A stretch of 23,145 nucleotides of DNA from an uncultured Clostridia bacterium (GTDB lineage: Bacteria; Bacillota; Clostridia; Lachnospirales; Anaerotignaceae): assembly GCA_937919015.1 (NCBI GenBank), contig CALFPN010000120.1, positions 1 through 23,145 on the forward strand, written 5' to 3'. Position 1 is the stretch's first letter; every line of letters begins with the position of its first letter. The notes under the pieces were generated by a model. That model made no database searches, was not told the origin of the DNA, and worked only from the letters and a program-made list of their open reading frames with translations. This document shows positions 23,070 to 23,145 of the stretch, in pieces. The translations under genes and the position numbers were made by a program.

Positions 23070-23145
23070 ATGTTTGATATTCAGGAAGAATTGAAAAAAC
23101 TGCCCCAGAAACCGGGGGTATATTTGATGAAGGATGTAGATGGCC
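23070..23145 (+). CDS. uvrC: UvrABC nuclease subunit C, N-terminal fragment cut by window end
   Basis: Only 25 codons are visible. MFDIQEELKKLPQKPGVYLM then KDVDG is the hallmark start of UvrC, leading into its GIY-YIG nuclease domain (GVYLM is the first strand). UvrC makes both incisions in nucleotide excision repair. AGAGGTGA lies about 5 bases before the ATG and is contributed by the tail of the preceding repeat. The rest of the gene is outside the window. Confidence 0.85.
   Translation, partial: MFDIQEELKKLPQKPGVYLMKDVDG

Overview
The window reads as an ordinary chromosomal stretch of a low-to-mid G+C Gram-positive anaerobe of the class Clostridia, probably Lachnospirales or a close relative. 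The reasons are strong AAGGAGG-type ribosome binding sites, sigma-A-like promoters often with a TGn extension, many hairpin-plus-T-run terminators, a YacL-IspD gene pair, DegV, a YfmM-like ABC-F protein, a MurJ/YtgP-type flippase, and a two-domain flavin/iron-sulfur ene-reductase typical of anaerobes. No rRNA, tRNA, CRISPR array, prophage or insertion sequence was seen.

Layout. 1-3022: the 3' part of sua5, dCMP deaminase and a B12-binding radical SAM protein in one rightward run, closed by a terminator shared with a small convergent membrane-protein gene (3026-3265, minus). 3266-4340: a secreted protein with a copper-amine-oxidase-like stalk domain and its own promoter. 4321-6756 (minus): a HAD phosphatase and an ABC-F ATPase, translationally coupled. 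6757-8849: divergent promoters and a FadH/2-enoate-reductase-like enzyme. 8907-10279: alanine racemase with a structured leader. 10285-11315 (minus): a DegV-family protein. 11505-13819: yacL, ispD and rnhA. 13862-14228: a cold shock gene with promoter and terminator.

14358-19254 is the most unusual part. A single promoter is followed by an 11-codon upstream reading frame, a membrane methyltransferase-like protein, a GH3-superfamily adenylate-forming enzyme and a multi-membrane-span GAF/GGDEF/HD-GYP signalling protein, with stop/start overlaps or tight spacing, ending in one terminator. I infer that it may make or modify a small molecule and couple it to cyclic-di-GMP turnover. No function is proven, but it is the best candidate here for an undescribed system.

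19320-22947: typA/bipA and a MurJ-type flippase. 22955-23062: two copies of a short palindromic repeat whose hairpin arms differ by compensatory changes, placed directly before uvrC, which runs off the end. Proline codon choice in the first two genes (almost all CCG) differs sharply from later genes such as alr (almost all CCC/CCT), so the first 3 kb may have a different history.
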